Part shown: positions 31,480 to 34,140 of the stretch, one piece after another
Numbering within the stretch: position 1 is the first letter of the stretch
How the letters are laid out: the number at the start of each line of letters is the position of its first letter
NCBI GenBank assembly: GCA_964496595.1
Contig: CAZCAI010000030.1
Span: forward strand, 1 to 34,140
Length of the DNA: 34,140 nucleotides
Direction: 5' to 3'
DNA from: JAAAOZ01 sp964496595
GTDB lineage: Bacteria > Chloroflexota > Anaerolineae > B4-G1 > SLSP01
The notes under the pieces: generated by a model
The model's input: the letters and a program-made list of their open reading frames with translations, nothing else
Database searches by the model: none
Told to the model about the DNA's origin: nothing
Position numbers and translations under genes: made by a program

Positions 31480-32612
31480 ACATAGGACAATGTAGCATCT
31501 TAGTCGTCGATGATACAGTGGAGAACCTTCGCCTGATCGCGCGGATCTTGAAGGAGCAGACCTACCGCGTCCGCGTCGCCAACAACGGCGAGCGCGCGTT
31601 AGAATCCGCGCGGGCCAATCCCCCCGACCTGATCCTGCTCGACATCATGCTGCCCGACATCAGCGGCTATGAGGTCTGCCGCCGCCTGAAGGCCGCCGAG
31701 CAGACCCGCGACATCCCCATCATCTTTATCAGCGCGCTAAATGAAGTCTTCGACAAAATCACCGCCTTCGACGTGGGCGGCGTCGATTACATCACCAAAC
31801 CCTTTCAACGTGCGGAGGTCCTGGCCCGCATCCAGACCCACCTCACCCTCCAGAAGATTCATCATCAACTCCAGGAGAAAAACGAGCAACTGGAACGCCA
31901 GAACCAGGAGCTGGACGCCTTCGCCCACACCGTCGCCCACGATCTTAAAAATCCCCTCGCGGTCATCAGCGGCTATGCGGACGTCCTGGCCCAAGGGACC
32001 GCCGATTTAAGTCCAGAGGAACTGACAAAAATCGGTCAGGCCGTCAAGACGATGAGCCGCAAAGCTATCAGCATCACCGAGGGTCTGCTCTTGCTGGCCA
32101 GCGTGCGCAAGGAAGAGATTCAGCTCCAACCGCTCGATATGGCTGCTATTTTGGAGCAGGTTCTCGCGCGGCTCGATCAGATGATCGCCCAAACCCAAGC
32201 GGAGGTCATCGCCCCGGCGAGCTGGCCGGCGGCCCTGGGCTACGCCCCGTGGGTCGAGGAAATCTGGATCAACTACCTCAGCAATGGCCTCAAATACGGC
32301 GGGCGCCCGCCGCGCCTGGAACTCGGCGCCGCCCGCCGGCCCGCCGGCGTCATCCGCTTCTGGGCGCAGGATTATGGGGATGGCATCCCGCCGGAGGCGC
32401 AGGCCACCCTCTTCACCGAGTTCACCCGCCTGAGCGAAATCAATGTGAAGGGTCACGGCCTGGGCCTCTCCATCGTCCAGCGCATCGCGGAGAAATTAGG
32501 CGGCGAAGTCGGCGTCGCAAGCCCAGGCAAGCCGGGCCACGGCAGCCGCTTCTACTTCACCCTCCCCGCGACGGATGCCGAGCCGCGCGGCAAAGATCAA
32601 ATCCCAACCTAG
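31476..32612 (+). CDS. Receiver-histidine kinase (REC-HisKA-HATPase)
   Basis: This 378-aa protein has the receiver first (D12/D13, phospho-acceptor D56 in LLDIMLPD, K108 in TKPF), then a coiled linker (about 122-148). The HisKA domain has H155 in HTVAHDLKNPL, and the HATPase domain has YLSNGLKYGGRPP, YGDGIPPEA and GHGLGLSIV. Such proteins are kinases whose activity is set by phosphorylation of their own receiver. Its ATG overlaps the upstream hybrid kinase stop as ATGA, so translation is coupled. The pair suggests a relay from the V4R/PAS/GAF kinase to this one. No DNA-binding output gene follows. Confidence 0.92.
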   Translation: MNIGQCSILVVDDTVENLRLIARILKEQTYRVRVANNGERALESARANPPDLILLDIMLPDISGYEVCRRLKAAEQTRDIPIIFISALNEVFDKITAFDVGGVDYITKPFQRAEVLARIQTHLTLQKIHHQLQEKNEQLERQNQELDAFAHTVAHDLKNPLAVISGYADVLAQGTADLSPEELTKIGQAVKTMSRKAISITEGLLLLASVRKEEIQLQPLDMAAILEQVLARLDQMIAQTQAEVIAPASWPAALGYAPWVEEIWINYLSNGLKYGGRPPRLELGAARRPAGVIRFWAQDYGDGIPPEAQATLFTEFTRLSEINVKGHGLGLSIVQRIAEKLGGEVGVASPGKPGHGSRFYFTLPATDAEPRGKDQIPT

Positions 32613-32665
32613 AGGTCCCGAACGAGCGCTGTCTCCTACAGTATTATGCCTGGCAACAAGCTCAA

Positions 32666-32680
32666 AAGTGCGTTGCACCT
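32666..32680 (-). repeat. 15-nt dispersed repeat, copy 2
   Basis: AAGTGCGTTGCACCT, the reverse complement of copy 1. The surrounding sequence (gcctggcaacaagctc before, aagaccaaacg after) resembles that around copy 4 at 34028-34042, so a longer element of about 50 bp is shared. Confidence 0.75.
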
Positions 32681-32748
32681 CAAGACCAAACGATAGGGCT
32701 TTCCCATTCTCGCTCCGTACTAGTTTAGTCTTATGAGTAACGCTCCAA

Positions 32749-32814
32749 GCCCTCGTCCCCGAGGGCGTCTTAGCAGTTCAAAGTTGCTTTTTAAACGTCC
32801 CCGTCCCCGGGGAC
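32749..32814. repeat. Pair of 7-bp hairpins with identical TCCC loops
   Basis: GCCCTCG-TCCC-CGAGGGC (32749-32766) and GTCCCCG-TCCC-CGGGGAC (32797-32814) have the same design with compensating stem changes, 48 bp apart. They look like REP-type palindromes. Confidence 0.65.
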
Positions 32815-33013
32815 TGAGAGCTTTTTTGAAGTTCCGGGACATCCACTCACGAAACCAAACAGATACCTCGTTCCAAGGGGATCGCCAGATCCCCGTTTTG
32901 CTTGCACAAGCCATAAACACGTTCAAAATATACCCCAGACGCGCGGACTTAGCAATCCACTTGGAGCGAATGGGGTGTAATTGCAATTACAAAATGGAAA
33001 AACCTTATTTGTG

Positions 33014-33042
33014 TTTAGATAAGCATTGGCATCAGATACAAT
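33014..33042 (+). promoter_or_regulatory. Candidate promoter of the DUF5674 gene pair
   Basis: TTTAGA (33014-33019), a 17-nt spacer and TACAAT (33037-33042) lie 45 bp upstream of the GTG start; AAGGAGGT at 33073-33080 is the ribosome site. Confidence 0.45.
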
Positions 33043-33087
33043 CTATGTTACCATGAATCTTGAGTCCATGCTCCAAGGAGGTGTTTT

Positions 33088-33426
33088 GTGATTTTGATTA
33101 TCCGTGAGCCGGCCACACCCGAACAATTGACCCAACTGGGCGAGGTCTTTGGCGAGACTTTCATTAAACTGGCGGTAGATGTTGATCGAGAAATCCTGGC
33201 TGGCGGGGGAGAACTCAACGCAGATTGTGAAGCAGCATTGCTTGAAGATGGTAGCCAACAACAAGCTATTTGGGGCGCCGATTGGTATCCCCTAGATCAT
33301 CAAGTTGGATTTGAGTCGCTGATCAACATTCGCCCCCGGCAATACAATCGGACGCTAGAGGTACAAGACCCTGAGCTACGCAATCGCATTGAACAGATTA
33401 CACGTCGCTTACTGGAGGTGGCCTAA
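33088..33426 (+). CDS. DUF5674 family protein
   Basis: This 112-aa protein matches the DUF5674 pattern as I remember it: MILIIREPATPEQL, FIKLAVDVDREILAGGGELNADCEAALLEDGS, IWGADWYP, LINIRPRQYNRTLEVQDPELR. The start is GTG at 33088 with a strong AAGGAGGT. The function of the family is unknown. The conserved block with Asp, Glu and Cys (DREILAGGGELNADCE) could form a metal or active site, but this is unproven. Its stop and the next ATG share one base (TAATG), so the two are translated together and probably act together. Confidence 0.82.
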   Translation: MILIIREPATPEQLTQLGEVFGETFIKLAVDVDREILAGGGELNADCEAALLEDGSQQQAIWGADWYPLDHQVGFESLINIRPRQYNRTLEVQDPELRNRIEQITRRLLEVA

Positions 33427-33758
33427 TGCCCACCACGCCGCAATTTTATGAACGCTTTTCTCAATTACCATGGCCCCAACAAATCGGGAACCTGGCTTCA
33501 ACCCTCGGACACATTGCCTCCCGGGCGACGGCGCCACAGTCAGAGGCGCTGGTCAGCCGGTGGTTGCGAGAAGCGGCAGTCTTGATCGAAATAAGCGCCC
33601 CGCATGTTCCCCCAGCGCTGCTATTGGAATTAGCTCCTTTGCAGCGTGAGTTGTTAGTCTGGCACGCCCTCTGGCCGGAACAAGCCCCACGTGCATTGTT
33701 GGCTTTGCAAGCACGCCATATCTCTGATCGTTTACTACAGGCTGCGGAATTAGCGTAA
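33426..33758 (+). CDS. Small protein of unknown function, partner of the DUF5674 gene
   Basis: This 110-aa protein is helical, rich in Leu and Ala (LASTLGHIASRATAPQSEALVSRWLREAAVLIEIS, then LLLELAPLQRELLVWHALWPEQAPRALLALQARHISDRLLQAAELA). It has no signal peptide, membrane segment or known motif. The ATG overlaps the DUF5674 stop by one base (33424-33428), so it relies on translational coupling. The two-gene layout of small proteins with a tight junction recalls toxin-antitoxin modules, but no toxin fold is recognisable. Confidence 0.65.
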   Translation: MPTTPQFYERFSQLPWPQQIGNLASTLGHIASRATAPQSEALVSRWLREAAVLIEISAPHVPPALLLELAPLQRELLVWHALWPEQAPRALLALQARHISDRLLQAAELA

Positions 33759-33856
33759 ACCGTCACGCCGTTCTGTATGGGCGAGGATGCTTAGAGTGTA
33801 CCGGGGAATTATGCAGATTTCGCGCAGGTCGAGTTGAGAAGTGATGCAGGTATGTA

Positions 33857-33896
33857 AAACGGGATGCGTGAGGATGTTTGTTCACGCATCCCGTTT
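33857..33896. terminator. Perfect 15-bp hairpin, probable bidirectional terminator
   Basis: AAACGGGATGCGTGA (33857-33871) pairs perfectly with TCACGCATCCCGTTT (33882-33896) around a 10-nt loop, with a TTT ending and further T-rich sequence (CATTT). It lies about 100 bp after the last gene. Confidence 0.65.
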
Positions 33897-33959
33897 CATT
33901 TAGGTGAGGCGTTTTGGCGTTTAAGGCGCTAGTATCTGTTCGGTTTTACGAGCAGATCA

Positions 33960-34042
33960 AGGTGCAACGCACTTGGACTGAAGGATGAGCAACGCCTCAT
34001 GCAGCATAAGCCTGGCGATAAGCCCATAAGTGCGTTGCACCT
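33960..34042. repeat. 83-bp inverted-repeat element built from 15-nt repeat copies 3 and 4
   Basis: AGGTGCAACGCACTT (33960-33974) and its exact reverse complement (34028-34042) face each other across 53 bp. The interior holds GATGAG-CAACGC-CTCATG. There is no coding capacity; it resembles a miniature inverted-repeat element or a folded RNA element. Confidence 0.7.
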
Positions 34043-34140
34043 CACAAGACTAAACGGTTACCTAATTTGCAAGGCCCTTGTTGGTTTCCCGGACTGAAGT
34101 CCTGAGACAGGCGCTAACGCGCCAAGCGACCGCCTACGCG

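Larger units (their letters stand above)
32613..33087. other. Repeat-bearing intergenic region after the kinase operon
   Basis: This 475-bp region has no accepted gene. It holds copy 2 of the 15-nt repeat (32666-32680, minus orientation), two look-alike hairpins (32749-32766 and 32797-32814), and near its end a candidate promoter for the DUF5674 gene. Open frames across the hairpins on both strands have repetitive Pro/Arg/Gly composition and no ribosome site. Confidence 0.6.
33759..34140. other. Terminal intergenic repeat region
   Basis: This 382-bp stretch has no gene. It contains a strong hairpin terminator (33857-33896), an inverted pair of the 15-nt repeat (33960-33974 and 34028-34042) enclosing 53 bp with a further small hairpin, and near the window edge the short palindromes ggactgaagtcc and ggcgctaacgcgcc. 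Confidence 0.65.

Noticed and set aside
33960..34140. CRISPR array at the right end
   Set aside because: Copies are few, in opposite orientation and without regular spacers; no cas genes are present.

Overview
The window looks like a chromosomal scaffold piece from a member of the Chloroflexota, probably an Anaerolineae/Caldilineae-like lineage. This is an inference from content: very large multi-GAF hybrid kinases, an archaeal-type upper mevalonate gene set in a bacterial setting, bacterial Shine-Dalgarno sequences, and secreted proteins ending in a YLPVVTRN-type tail. Most of the window is GC-rich. The exceptions are an AT-richer accessory stretch at about 24.9-27.9 kb and some intergenic spacers. 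A run of exactly 100 N (23989-24088) is a scaffold gap.

Left third (973-14465, all minus strand). Ten genes point the same way with short spacers. In transcription order they are a DUF4388 protein, a small Arf/MglA-like GTPase, an alpha/beta hydrolase, a V4R-domain protein (4-bp overlap), a left-handed beta-helix protein, a homologue of the cyanobacterial long-chain acyl-ACP reductase (AAR), a receiver-GGDEF-like regulator, a 1992-aa kinase with seven GAF domains, a single-domain receiver, and a second alpha/beta hydrolase whose nucleophile serine is replaced by glycine. A cell-wall amidase follows at 53-826. My reading, an inference, is a signalling cluster that makes and perceives a lipid-derived compound: AAR as producer, V4R as hydrocarbon binder, hydrolases as modifiers, kinase and regulators as output. 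recN lies just upstream of this cluster on the same strand.

Middle (16936-24392). A plus-strand set encodes class II HMG-CoA reductase, archaeal-type HMG-CoA synthase, archaeal-type thiolase and a DUF35 zinc-ribbon/OB protein, ended by a strong terminator. Together these convert acetyl-CoA to mevalonate. They are followed by a secreted DUF11-repeat protein, a dGTPase-family HD hydrolase (minus strand), the scaffold gap, and a tRNA-Gln(CTG) with its own promoter and terminator.

Accessory stretch (24446-27788). It holds a small membrane protein, a UPF0175 antitoxin with a truncated PIN-type toxin, two secreted proteins of unknown function, a nucleotidyltransferase pseudogene, and a RelE-like toxin-antitoxin pair. 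Three related palindromic repeats occur here, two of them flanking the toxin-antitoxin pair in direct orientation.

Right end (27913-33758). A second signalling operon carries a V4R protein, a 1009-aa hybrid kinase and a receiver-histidine kinase. The V4R and kinase frames are the same frame, separated by one TGA. A DUF5674 gene and a one-base-overlapping partner follow. The last few hundred bases are intergenic repeats: four exact copies of a 15-nt sequence occur in the window, two of them here as an inverted pair.
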